This document shows, piece after piece, positions 31,981-42,660 of a DNA stretch of 64,000 bases. This DNA is from Dermatophagoides farinae (Eukaryota > Arthropoda > Arachnida > Sarcoptiformes > Pyroglyphidae). The stretch is taken from assembly GCF_024713945.1 (NCBI RefSeq), contig NC_134680.1:5001-69000 (forward strand). The letters run 5' to 3'. The first letter of the stretch is position 1; each line of letters opens with the position of its first letter. Both the position numbers and the translations under genes were made by a program. The notes below the pieces were generated by a model that saw only the letters and a program-made list of their open reading frames with translations, was not told where the DNA came from and did not search any database.

Positions 31981-33653
31981 TCAATCACCTGCTTCCGCTT
32001 CTGTGTCCTGTGTGGGTGTCTGTATTGTGTACCAGCTTAGTCTGACAGAGGCATGAGGGAAGGGCCCAGAACGAGAGTGATACACGACTCAGCGAACCAG
32101 GTGAAATCGTTTGCCTACTCCGTAAGTGAGCCACGTTACGGTGCATGTCAGATGTCGGCAGTTGTGTTGTTCGTGTAAATGAGCCAATTTTTGGTGGAGT
32201 GACAATCATCCAGCGAGACCAATTCATAATCAATGCCAGTAATGGTATACCAGGAGAAAGCCAATGATGTCCAGTGGTCGAGCGAATGTCCAAAAGCCGG
32301 GAGAGCCAGTATGTATAGCCAGGGATGAAAACCGGAGAGGCCATTGACAATGCAAATGACAAATGACAAATGTCGATATAACTAATATAACCACAAAAAG
32401 GTAAACAAAAGAAAATTTTATTAAGCCATGTAATCATGAAGCATACAAATATCAATGAAAACACCGTTGAAAAATATGGACAGACACACACACACCGAAG
32501 GGTTACATGAGTCGAACAAAATTCAAATGTGCAAAAGTGCTCATTTGTGTTCATTTGTCATTTGTTAGTTATTGTCATTTTCTTTTGTTTTCTTAATGGT
32601 TTTAATTTTTTTTTCTTTTTTCTTTTATTTCTTTTTTCCTTTTTTCTTTTTTTTCTTTCCTGATTTTTTTTTTTGATATTAGCCTGAATGTGAAGAAAAA
32701 ACTGTTAATATTTCAACCCTAAGTTTCAATTGGCCCAAAAATGCCCTTCTCCTTGGAGATATATAACGATTTAGTCAATCACGATAGCCACTGATCCTGT
32801 CCATAATTCCCTAAAATTTCATCAAATTCTGAGCTAGGGTTCTCAAGATATCACACCGACCATGCTTTTTGAACATCTGATTTTCAACTGATTGTTTCAT
32901 ATTGAGGTATAAATATTTTTTATTTTTTGTTTATGTTAAATTATTCTAGAAATCATAAAAAATTAAAAAGGTAAATTTCAAAAATTTCGGACGTTTCATT
33001 GAAGAGCAATCATTTAACAAAAAATGCGTTTTTTTTGCGTCCTCTACAGTTCCTATCCCCCTTAAATTGTGTTCATTTTCTGTGTATGTGTCCGATGGAA
33101 AGTGAACACAATTCTGGTGTGTTGGCCATTGGTATTGATGAAAACAAGACACGACTTGCTTGATTGCCAACGAGTTGGTTCAAGAAGTGTGTTGAAGCCA
33201 ATATGTGTTTTTTTTTCCTTTTTCACCAACCACATCTCATGCAATGGAAACATTAGGAGATGTGTCAGTATCTGTAATATGTGTGTGTGTGTTTTTTTTT
33301 CCTTTTTCACTAACCACATCTCATGCAATGGAAACATTAAAAGATGTGTCAGTATATGTTTGTGTGTATTGTGTGATCGTCTGTGTGTAATAAAGTGTGT
33401 AATATTGAAAATGTGAATAAGATAATAATAATAATAACGTATGTGTGTAGATGTCGTGTGTAATAAAGTGTGTAAAATTGAAAATGTAAAAATTAAAATA
33501 AAATAAAGATAATAATATAGTAATAATTTTTGTTTGTGTGTGTCCTATGCTGTGTGTGTGTTTGTGCGTGGGTGTGTGTGTAAATTGTGTCTGATGTTTG
33601 TGTGAAGGCTTATATGTGGTGATTTATGTTGATTGATTATTGAATTTCGTTAA
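31981..33653. other. Unassigned subtelomeric stretch
   Basis: No convincing gene. A 189-codon minus-strand frame at 31985-32554 shows no domain I recognise. T-rich sequence (32570-32680), a unique AT-rich part and GT microsatellites (33280-33600) follow. This is probably UTR debris of minus-strand elements. Confidence 0.5.
33217..33384. repeat. Two-copy tandem duplication, 84-bp unit
   Basis: CCTTTTTCAC(C/T)AACCACATC and the following bases recur exactly 84 bp apart with a handful of differences. Confidence 0.85.
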
Positions 33654-34190
33654 TCAGTCCATAATGGCTGTGACGAAATCGAGCCAGTCCTCAGTCAGTT
33701 CGTTGGACGCCAAGATTTTTCCGATGTCCAATAGGTCATTAGGTTGTATACTGTGTTGTGTCATTAGCAGGTGCCTCTCTCGGGCCCACCCGTCACAATA
33801 TTGAATTAAATGTTCCATGGTTTGAGGTGAGTGACCATCACATGGGCATTTGTCATCGTTTGCGATTTTAAATCGGTGTAGATAATGTTTCGTCGGTCCA
33901 TGGCCAGTCAGAAATTGGGTCATTTGTTTGGTGGGCTTTGTTTTTTTATCGAATTTTTGGATGATATCAATGTTTGGCAGTAAACGGCTGGTCCATTTCC
34001 CAGTGCTCGATGTGGCTGTTCTCATCATCCATTTTTGGTTTGATTCTTGGCGGCACAGATATTTAAATGACGATGCTGGTATGTTTTTGTAGATGGCACT
34101 GGTTTGGTTTAGTGTTGTGGCTCCTTTAGCCAATTCGTCTGCCATCTCATTCCATCTGTAATTGTTGTGTGCCTTAATCCAGTGCAGCGT
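33654..34190 (-). pseudogene. ORF2 C-terminal fragment of another non-LTR lineage (RNase H end plus zinc motif)
   Basis: The minus-strand frame begins in TLHWIKAHNNYRWNEMADELAKG, the last conserved block of an RNase H domain with the W..AH..N..AD pattern. It continues about 160 residues to TGA. The end carries C-x-C-x8-H-x4-C (CPCDGHSPQTMEHLIQYC), the C-terminal zinc motif of R1-clade ORF2. The upstream RNase H part and RT are absent; a GT microsatellite abuts the break. Unlike copies 1-3, this fragment keeps an orthodox RNase H signature, so it comes from a different family. Confidence 0.85.
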
Positions 34191-34197
34191 TGTTGTG

Positions 34198-34222
34198 AGT
34201 GTGTGTGTGTGTGTGTGTGTGT
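34198..34222. repeat. (GT)n microsatellite
   Basis: About 12 GT units at the breakpoint of the RNase H fragment. Confidence 0.9.
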
Positions 34223-34404
34223 GATTGGAATGTGTGTGTGTCTGTTTGTGTTGTGTTTAATCGAAAACAAGAAAAAAATTTCGTGTGTTGATGATCGCGA
34301 TGGTAAAGATGAAATGAGAAAAATATGATCAACGATTGATTTGTCGTTGATCGTTGATCTATTTGACAGCATTACCAACTAGGCTGCTGGGACATGAAGA
34401 AATG

Positions 34405-34490
34405 ATGGTTAGGTTAGTTAGGTTCTTTTATTATTGAAAAAATAAATTATATTTTTAAATTTAAAAAAACCTAACCAACCTAACCCTAAC
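34405..34490. repeat. Innermost telomeric motifs, in both orientations
   Basis: GGTTAGGTTAGTTAGGTT (G-rich orientation) at about 34408-34425, then 45 bp resembling a poly(A) element tail (TTATTATTGAAAAAATAAATT...AAAAAAA), then AACCTAACCAACCTAACCC in the C-rich orientation to about 34489. This is the last telomeric signal in the window and marks the inner edge of the subtelomere. Confidence 0.85.
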
Positions 34491-34742
34491 GATTTCATTC
34501 ATGCAACAAAAAAAAGAACCAAAACAAATGTTAGAAAAGTGGTAATATTTATTTTATTTTTTAAAGTGAAAATGTAATCAAAAAGTAATTAAAACTGAAA
34601 ATGAACAAAAGAAATATGAATATTTTTGAGGGTGTAATTCTTTTTGTTGAACATAATGATGATTAGTAATGTAATAATGTAACAAGAAAAAAGAATAATA
34701 ATATGTGTGTGTGTGGGTGTGTGTGATAATGAAAGAAATTAA

Positions 34743-34907
34743 CTATTGATGACGAGATTGTTTCATGTGTCTAACGTAACTACCTTTCGTAAAATAGGTC
34801 TTTTCACAACCAGGGCACAGAAACTTCTTACCCTTATGGTAGGTTTCTTAATGTTCGTTATATTTCCACAGTTTAGGGAATGTTTTCCTACAGTTTGGCC
34901 ATGGACA
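34743..34907 (-). pseudogene. C2H2 zinc-finger pseudogene, two fingers with a nonsense codon
   Basis: Minus-strand translation gives C-x4-C-x12-H, a TAA within the final H-x4-H spacing, then a second finger CPGCEKTYFTKGSYVRHMKQ with its last His and a TAG stop. The TAA aligns with CAA (Gln) in the paralogous finger at 35.9 kb, so one C-to-T change made it. No upstream exons are recognised. Confidence 0.8.
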
Positions 34908-35280
34908 ACGAAAAGAAAGAAAAAAAATAACACAATAACACAATAATTGATTTCACTCAAATCACTGACCAGTATTGGTTTCAAGTGATTTGATTTTTTA
35001 ATCATCAAGATTATGTTTCTTGATTGTAGCATGTAATCCGTGAGGATGATTGATGGATTGTTGTACGACTCTGTACCAAATATTTCGTATGTATTCGTAC
35101 AAAATACCGGCAACATGTCGGACATGAAATAAACTTCACAAAGAAGCGCAATATCGATATTATTGTTGATAATATGATAAAGCGCTTATTCTGTAACAGC
35201 CATTGACGATTTGCAATTGTACTGCATACAGGTTATTGTGGATTTTTTAATTGAATTTGATAATTTAAACATTTTTCAGT
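34908..35280. other. Non-coding spacer in the duplicated zinc-finger locus
   Basis: Sequence around 34925-34990 (AATTGATTTCACTCAAATCA) parallels 35930-35950, supporting a shared origin of the two zinc-finger loci. Nothing else is recognised. Confidence 0.5.
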
Positions 35281-35560
35281 TTAAATATATTGATGATTAA
35301 AAAAAAAAGGAAAAAAAACAAAACAAAACACAAAACACAAAACACAAAACAAAAATACAAAAAAAAAAACACAAAACAAAAACAAAACCAAAACCAAAAC
35401 CAAAAAAAAAAAACCAAAAAACAAACAACAAAACCAAAACGAAACCAAAAACAAACAAATTAGCAAAAAAAAAAAAAAAAAAAACTGCAACAAAAAGAAC
35501 AAAAAGAACAAAAAACACAAAAAGCACAAAAAGCACAAAAACAAAAAGCACATGTATTGC
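35281..35560. repeat. A-rich CAAAA low-complexity tract
   Basis: About 280 bp of CAAAA/CACAAAA/CCAAAA words. The long minus-strand frames across it (Phe/Leu-rich) are compositional artefacts. Confidence 0.9.
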
Positions 35561-35830
35561 AGTGCAGTGTTCAAAAGTAAAAAAGCAAAACGTTTCTTTT
35601 TCCGTTTTGGCAACGTGATTATTGTTTATCTTATCTCGTCATCACAAATATATAGCATCACACATAATGCATACACATAAATTCATTTTACTACTAAGCT
35701 ATAATCTTTTTGTTCATTTTTACATTTACACACATTCATTTTACTATCCTATGATATTGGATACTGTCAGAATATATTGAATCACGAAATAGTTCGATAA
35801 TTTAATTAACATGAATACATTATTTCATAT

Positions 35831-35980
35831 TCAACAATTAATCATAACAAGATGGTAGGTATTTTGGTGTTCTTTATACTTCCACATATTAGGAAATTTT
35901 TTTCCGCACAATGGCCATGGACAAAGAACACAATAATTGGTTTCAAGTAATTTCATACAAGCCATCACATTCAACGTCGA
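35831..35980 (-). pseudogene. C2H2 zinc-finger fragment, paralogue of 34.8 kb
   Basis: The minus strand encodes CVLCPWPLCGKKFPNMWKYK followed by EHQNTYH, a C-x4-C-x12-H-x4-H finger, ending at a TGA soon after. The second finger of the 34.8-kb paralogue is missing. Flanking sequence (an A-rich tract, then CGTTTCTTTTTCCGTTTTGG near 36190) mirrors that of the other copy (near 35590), so the locus was tandemly duplicated. It could be the last exon of a live gene, but I see no supporting exons. Confidence 0.6.
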
Positions 35981-36329
35981 ATGCTGTGATTCTGATGTCA
36001 CCAGTATCGTCGCATGAATCGAAAAGAAACATGCGACCATCTCAACAATGACGGACATTGCTTTTGAAAAAAATCCAAAAAACACCAAAAAAATATTTTA
36101 ATTTTTGAAAAAAAAAATTCACAAAAACACAAAAAATCGTGTTTGCGCTTGTGAACACAAAAATGAAAAATAAGAAAGGCCAAACGTTTCTTTTTCCGTT
36201 TTGGCAACATGAATTTTGTTTGTTTATTGTTTATTGCTTATCTTATCTCGTCATCCAATCATTCATTAAATCATACATGGACATGAGTCAAAGAATTTGG
36301 GATGTGTTGAAAAACAAAATTAAAAGAAT

Positions 36330-36470
36330 GACACAAAAAATAAAAGTTTAATAATAATTGCCAAAAATAAAATAATAAAAAAGTTATTAGTAATTATGAC
36401 TCAACAAATTTGTTCTTAAATACACCATTGGTTCATAATTCAATTTATAACAGAATGAAACACCAAAAAC
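36330..36470. mobile_element. Diverged copy of the 138-bp inserted element
   Basis: Shares ATGACTCAACAA, CTTAAATACA and TAATTCAATT in order and spacing with the insertion at 30621-30758. No target duplication is obvious here. Confidence 0.55.
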
Positions 36471-39440
36471 AGAATATACATAATTCTTCATGAACACTTT
36501 TAATAACAACATTCAAAATTTCAGTTGGTATACAGAGAGCCAAAAACCCATCAATTGATCCGGGTTTGCGATCAAACATTCATTTAACACTTTATCTTTC
36601 TTAATTTCATTAGTTGACAAATTTCTTTGATACCCATAGTATCCGTTGATTTTCATTGGTTATTGTTGGCAATGTTTCTCCAACTAATATTTATTCAAAG
36701 TGTAAAATGGAATGATAAACACAGTTTACCATCACATATACACATGATATATATTCTAATTAAGTAAAAAAACATTCTCAAACTATTATTGAAATAGTTC
36801 TAAATCATTACAATCGAATTTACAGCATTATTAACACACGCCCACACAATAAGATTATTACAACAAAAGTGACGGAGGTTAGGCCAACTTCCGTAGCTGA
36901 GCACAGGGTTAAAATTAGCATTAGGTAGAAATGCATTATACATACATACATTATACATTAATATTAATATTATGATATCACTACAATATTATTATTAATA
37001 TATTATATTTATCAGGATCAGGAAATGTAGCATAGAATACAATTTAAGATTTAATTTAATTTAACTTAATTATTTATATCGCAAGGTTGACATGTATTTG
37101 CCAACAGCACTACAGTCATTGTTGTTCAAATTGACAATCAAGTATTATACATTACATTAAACAATAGGGTTGATCATCATTATTAGGTTGAAATCGAAAT
37201 CGAAATAATAACTCACCAAATACCAAACGAAATTTGATTTGATAACAAAATAAGAAAAAACAAAAATGAAAAAATTTCATTGTCACAGAGGGATCACAGG
37301 CAATAATATAGAAATGAATTCTGCAAAAACCAACGTGCATTTTTATAAGGACAAAAAACACGTGCTTTTCACTGTGGATGAAACAATCGCACACGAATGA
37401 GTCATAATTTACTCACATTCAATGTAAATGCATGTACAAACTACACACTACACATCCTTTTTCCATCGAGAAACAACTCAGAGATGTTCACAACAAACGC
37501 ATACCTTTTCCCACTAATGCCATCTATCCACCTTTCATTTCATCCTTCTATGGAATTTCCAAACTTGAAAAAACTCAGCAATGAGAATCAACTTTACTTT
37601 TCTTTTCTTTTCCTCTCAATGTGCGTTTTCCATTTCCAATTACATTCAGATTGTATTCAAATAGTCTTTGGAGAAAATGATGATTTGAAAATAAATGAAT
37701 CGTATACGAAAAACAAATATCGATTGATGCTGAATCAATTTTGCATTTTACAATGTAGATGGAGCAACTGATTGATGATCAGTTGTCTAAAACGTTTATT
37801 CACATACACAGCAGATGGCATACCATTGGATGGCTTTAAATCATTTCATCCAACACGATCAAGTTGGAATAAATTGCTGTTGTGTTGTCTATGATGTCTA
37901 TGATGTCTATGATGTGTGTATTTATTAATAGTTGAATCGACGTCCAAGTTTAGTAGTTTAATTATATTGCAATCAATCAAAGTGAATGTTGTGACAGGAT
38001 TTGACAGCTTCAGCAACCAATCCCTTTGTGTGAGAAGAGTGAAAAAGAGTGTGTATGTGTGACCTTGACCGAGATTCGTCATGTTGTTGGATGTGGACTG
38101 GTCACTATCAATTGTTTCAATAGGTGCTGATGGACAATCACAAGGCGCAGATGGACATAATCACTTGCTATTATTATCACAGTTATTATTGTTGCACGAT
38201 GTGACATTTCCAACTTTGTTCTCCATCCCATTACGATGATCACAATGTTTCACCATTTTATTGACAATCCATGTTAGACGATGGATGCTCTGCAAAGTTT
38301 CCGTCCGTTGCGTGAATTTTAACATCACCACTAATAGAGTGGACCTTCAATTTGGCTTATTCAAATCTTTAGGCGATTATGAAATTTCCAATCAATCAGC
38401 CAATCAGTCAATCGATTGCAATTGACCATCAATTGCCCACCACCACCACCACCACTTGGATCGATCAATCAATTGAATTGGCCAATGACGAATTGTGATT
38501 GGCACACATTTGTGTCGAGACAACACCCTGCACAATTATGGAAAGAAAAACCCTTCCCTCTTTTTGCATTCCAATCTTGTCAAGTGCGTAGCGAGGGAAA
38601 TTCCATTGATTCATGGAAATTACCTTGAACCATCATTGAATGTGATTATGACATGCAACCATTGTTTTGGCCAACAAATTAAAGGAAATTGATGCTGAGG
38701 TGTGATGGTCTAATATGATGGCTAATTAAGCCTCGTTGATTTCATCATGGATGATAATAAAAATGGATCGATTCGAAACAATGATCAATGCAAGCCACGG
38801 GCGTTGTCATCATCAAGGTGCTGGACTCGAGCACAAACACAATCACAAAACACAAAACGGCAAGCTGAATTATTTCGTTTAAATTATTCCAATTGTGTCT
38901 AAAACAGCCTACGGCCATATCATTGGTATGCGAATGAATGATGGAAATGGACACATTTCTACTGATCCAATTGTAAATGGAACAAACTGGACTGAATCAA
39001 ACGAAATCGTAATCTAAAACTGGACACTGACGACCAACCATTCTTTGCAATGACTGTCAATGGTCAATGTCATCATGGTTTCCATTTTCATCGTCATCAA
39101 ATTATTAGGTGTGTGTGTGTGTAGCTTGTATAATTGATTACGATTAACAATAACGAATCAACTTCAAGGCAAATTGATTCGATACTTGTATCATATTTAT
39201 AGATGCAACAAAAGCTTGGGGCCAAAATGGCTACTCAACGCTTCATTTCATTTCCATTTCTCGCCCAAAAACGCCAATTTCCAATGTAAATATTAAAATA
39301 ATATTCAAGTGTAACGTCGTTATTAATCGAAATTAGTCTCCCTCTCTATTCAAAATATGAAATGCCAACACGTGCTTCTCTCAATCTCTCTCTTGCTCTC
39401 GCTCTCGCTCTCAAATTGAATTATCGTTGAATGAATGAGA
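36471..39440. other. Intergenic, no gene seen
   Basis: Three kilobases of AT-rich DNA. A near-palindrome ACGGAGGTTAGGCCAACTTCCGT lies at about 36876, and ATG/TGT runs near 37890. Short open frames show no recognisable domain or ATG context worth calling. Confidence 0.6.
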
Positions 39441-39451
39441 ACGATGAGGCA

Positions 39452-39458
39452 TATATAA
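39452..39458 (+). promoter_or_regulatory. TATA box of the 39.5-kb cuticle-type gene
   Basis: TATATAAAT lies about 95 bp before the ATG, placing the start site near 39480. Confidence 0.75.
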
Positions 39459-39547
39459 ATGGACATTGAGCTTTATTCGATTCCTATCACAACGGAATCC
39501 ATCACCACTATTGTCGCTGACATTATCCAACGATCAAAACCAACAAA

Positions 39548-40099
39548 ATGAAATTTCTCGTAAGTCGTGTGTCCGTTAGCTATAACTAATACAATATATC
39601 AATATAACAATGATGATTCGATTGCACCTGATTCAATGAATTCAAACAGATCATTGCCGCCTTGGTTTCGTGCGTCGCTGCCGTACCATATGCTGCTCCA
39701 ATGTATGGCCACGGTCCGGCCATTATTGCCGCTCCAACCTTGATCACCAAAGAATACCAAACCGTGTACGCTCCAATCACTCAAAGCAAATACGGCTCAC
39801 AAGTCAACCACCTTGTTGCTGCTCCAGCTCCAATCATCAAAGGTGTTCCACAACCATACCCAGTCGCCGTTCCACAGCCATACGCTGTTCCACGACCAGT
39901 TCCAGTTGGCGTTCCACGACCAGTTCCAGTCGATGTTCCACGTGCCGTTCCAATCCCAATGGTCGCTCAAGCTGCTCCAATTGTGACCAAATCGGTTGTT
40001 GCCGCCGCCCCGGCTTACCACGCTGCTCCAATGGCCTTGGGTCACGGTCTCTACGGTGGTCTTGGTGCTGGTCTTGGCGCTGGTTACGGTCACTATTAG
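39548..40099 (+). CDS. Secreted Pro/Val-rich cuticle-type protein 1
   Basis: Two exons: 39548-39559 (ATG AAA TTT CTC) and 39650-40099, with a GTAAGT...CAG intron of 90 bp inside the signal peptide. The 153-aa product begins MKFLIIAALVSCVAAVPYAA, a clear signal peptide. It contains the block QTVYAPITQSKYGSQVNHLV, then a PYAVPRPVPVGVPRPVPVDV-type Pro/Val repeat, an Ala-rich stretch and a Gly/Leu/Tyr-rich tail (LGAGLGAGYGHY). Low-complexity AAP/PVP proteins of this kind are typical structural cuticle components of mites and insects; chitin binding is not demonstrable here because there is no RR domain. It is paralogous to the gene at 44.6 kb. Confidence 0.9.
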
Positions 40100-40269
40100 A
40101 TCAATGTTACAATTACAATCAATGGTTAAGCATAAAGAAGTCGAGAATCTCAGAATGGAATCAAGTTAATGTTAAAGTTATTTAATCAATTGTACACAAC
40201 ACCCACACAATTCATTATTCCATAATCACCAAGTCCATATTGTGAAAATTCGGCTTAAAATTCCACCTT

Positions 40270-40275
40270 AATAAA
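40270..40275 (+). terminator. Poly(A) signal of the 39.5-kb gene
   Basis: AATAAA 170 bp after the stop. A second AATAAA lies near 40300. Both sit immediately beside the 3' end of the convergent gene at 40307. Confidence 0.65.
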
Positions 40276-40306
40276 TACATAATGAGATGATGAGAACGAA
40301 ATAAAG

Positions 40307-40723
40307 TCATCTGTCATTTTCATTCACCGACCGATCATCCTGAGCAGTCTGATGATCAATAGGTGATGTGAATATCACTTGTTGGTGATGTGGCACTGTG
40401 CGTTCAACCTGATATCGAGGTTCGATCGATGATGGAACAAATTTGAAACGGGAAAATTGCAAGACACTCTGCTGAGGGTATTCTTTTTTACTTGTAGGTT
40501 CAAGTGTCGATGACGCCTCATTGTTGTTGTTGTTGTTGATGATGTTGTTGTCTGTTTCAATCAATTTCGATGCTGGTCGTTCTATGGATTCGAATGAGAA
40601 AATGCCCGGAAAAAGACTATATTTGCTTAGGATACCATGCATGGTTGTGCTGCCATTGGTGGCAGATGACCATGATGCCAATGTGACTGATGCAATGACC
40701 AATATGAACCACAATCGCATCAT
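40307..40723 (-). CDS. Small secreted protein, unknown function
   Basis: A single-exon minus-strand frame of 138 aa from ATG at 40723 (a second Met follows directly). It begins MMRLWFILVIASVTLASWSS, a good signal peptide. The rest is hydrophilic with an Asn run near residues 58-67 and no Cys. No domain is recognised. Its stop lies next to the poly(A) signals of the upstream plus-strand gene, so the 3' ends converge and may overlap. I see no TATA box. The signal peptide makes a real gene plausible, but a chance ORF is not excluded. Confidence 0.5.
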   Translation of the reverse strand: MMRLWFILVIASVTLASWSSATNGSTTMHGILSKYSLFPGIFSFESIERPASKLIETDNNIINNNNNNEASSTLEPTSKKEYPQQSVLQFSRFKFVPSSIEPRYQVERTVPHHQQVIFTSPIDHQTAQDDRSVNENDR

Positions 40724-41573
40724 TGATGGTGATTAGTCTGATTAGTCTGGTTGAAAGAAATGGCAACAATTGATTAGAGCAAATATCATCGTCATCAACA
40801 TGATGATTGACAAATAGCAAATAGTGAGCTGCAACAGTTTTGTTTTCGTGGGTTGCTTGCTCACGATAATCAAGTCTTGCCTTGATCGTAACCAATAACG
40901 TTCATTCGACGATCAACAAATATGTTGATTAGTCTTATTTCTGGTCGCCTTATCTTTATGCTATAAATCCATATATCAATCAATCAATCATCACCACCAA
41001 AATCAAAACTAAATTGTCGAATGCATTCGCAAAAACGAAAGTGAACGATAAAACTTACCGATCGACAATGCTGTGCTGAGATGAATGGTGTTGGAATGCT
41101 TCTATCTTGATATATGCATACACGCGCACACGTACATAGTACAAAAATGGCCGTATCTCGTTTACGAATCTCTGACAAACAAGAATCAACATCGCAGCCA
41201 CATTGCTGAATGACATTCCTGTGATATCTCTCTATAGAAATAGAAAGTGAACATCTGCATGATCATCATTAGACAAACAAGCCATAATGCACAGTGCTCT
41301 GCACATTACACCGGCTCTTTCGTATTATTTATTGAAGCTGTGTGTCTGCTTTTGTGATGCTTGGAAAACATTCAGAGATTGTCTAGAGATAATGACCATC
41401 ACACACACACTCATACACGCCAGACAGAGACAGAGACAGAGAGACAGGTTTCAGTGATCAGCAGCTTACCATTTTTGACCTTTTGTTCCAAATCATCGAT
41501 ATTTAATTGAATATACCGAACAAACAAACGGAAAAACAGAGCAAACAAGAATAAATAAATGAATAAATGAATT
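40724..41573. other. Intergenic, no gene seen
   Basis: Contains a CA microsatellite and an AGACAGAGACAGAGAGACAG tract (41400-41445). No coding evidence. Confidence 0.6.
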
Positions 41574-42496
41574 CTAAGCCTTTTTATACGATGCATGGTG
41601 ATGATGATGCGGGTAAGCAATGTCATACGTCTGATGTGTCACATGCGATTTAATGATGGCCTGCTTATGGATGATTGGTTGCACCACTTTCGCCACATAC
41701 GGCTCCGGCACTGGATGGTCAATCTTCACAGGATACGGCTTGTCCACTGGAACTGGATATGGTTTCTCTACAGGCACTGGTTTGTAAACTGGAACCGGCT
41801 CTGGCACTGGGAAATATTTAATCTCCTGATGCGGCATCGTGGAGTAATGACCGCCTGGACCAAATCCATCGCCAGGTTTACGATGGCCATAGAATGATGG
41901 CTCATAATGTGCCAGCGAATTGTCCGGCTCTTCATGTTTGTAAGGCTCAGCCAGTGAAATTGGATGATTATGAGGATGAGGATGAGGATATGCATGCTGA
42001 ACCTGAACCACATGATGATTGTCATGTAATTGATCGTAGCCATGGACGGCCAAATTGGCTGGATCGAATCGTAATTGTAGATGATGATACGGCTCAGGAT
42101 GAATTTCATGACCAATCTGATGGTCATAGAGTTCTGGTTCCGGAACCGGATGACCAATATGGGGTTCATCATGAAGATACCCGGGCAAATGATGATGTGA
42201 ATATTTACCGTGCATGATTGGTGGTTCGGCGTGTGGATACGATTTAATGACCAATTCATGGTGTGGCGAGTCGTGGTAGCCAATCATTGCTGATGGCTCG
42301 GGATGGAGTTCGTCTTGATTTTTACCATGAACAAGTTGATGACCAAGTGCACCGTCGAAATGGTCACCATGCATGAATGCCATTGCCATATGGACCGTCC
42401 ACAGTGACCACAACAACAATGATTTAATCTACAAGCAAATCAAATGGTTACCAACACAATGAAATGAATCATCATCATCAGCAGTAGTATTACCAT
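41574..42496 (-). CDS. Secreted His/Pro-rich cuticle-type protein
   Basis: Two exons on the minus strand: the initiator ATG alone (42496-42494), a 65-bp GTAATA...TAG intron, then 42428-41574. The 285-aa product begins M-IKSLLLWSLWTVHMAMAFM, a signal peptide. The middle is rich in HPEP, YHH and HPHPH motifs. The C-terminal part is a Pro/Val repeat (VPEPVPVYKPVPVEKPYPVP) followed by KAIIKSHVTHQTYDIAYP-like sequence and a His run. It resembles the Pro/Val part of its neighbours at 39.5 and 44.6 kb but lacks their APITQSxYGSxVNHLV block. Likely role: extracellular cuticle matrix; His-rich segments could bind metal or support pH-dependent assembly (inference). Confidence 0.85.
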
Positions 42497-42650
42497 GGTG
42501 AATTTGGTGAATTGCAAATTTACAGACAACTTGACAAATTCAACGAGAACCTGGCATTGGACAAGTAGAGTTGACAATTGACACTTGAAAATGAAAATTT
42601 GAAAACGAAACGAAACGGACCAAATGAAAGACAAGAAACAGTGGACTGTC

Positions 42651-42660
42651 GTATTTTATA
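42651..42660 (-). promoter_or_regulatory. TATA box of the His/Pro-rich gene
   Basis: TATAAAATAC on the minus strand, 155 bp upstream of the ATG. Confidence 0.7.

Noticed and set aside
31985-32554. 189-codon minus-strand frame
   Set aside because: No recognisable domain, overlapping frames equally open, sits among element debris.
35281-35613. Long Phe/Leu-rich minus-strand frames
   Set aside because: Translation of a CAAAA low-complexity tract.
36874-36900. Near-palindrome ACGGAGGTT...AACTTCCGT considered as an ncRNA or tRNA
   Set aside because: No tRNA arms or box B sequence; a single short stem is not enough to call an RNA gene.
37397-37771. 124-codon plus-strand frame
   Set aside because: No domain, no consistent promoter; the signal-peptide-like start is weak and composition matches non-coding flanks.
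39797-40093. Minus-strand frame rich in W/N opposite the 39.5-kb gene, and like frames opposite 44.7 and 59.0 kb
   Set aside because: Shadows of repetitive Pro/Val or Gln/Ala codons on the coding strand.
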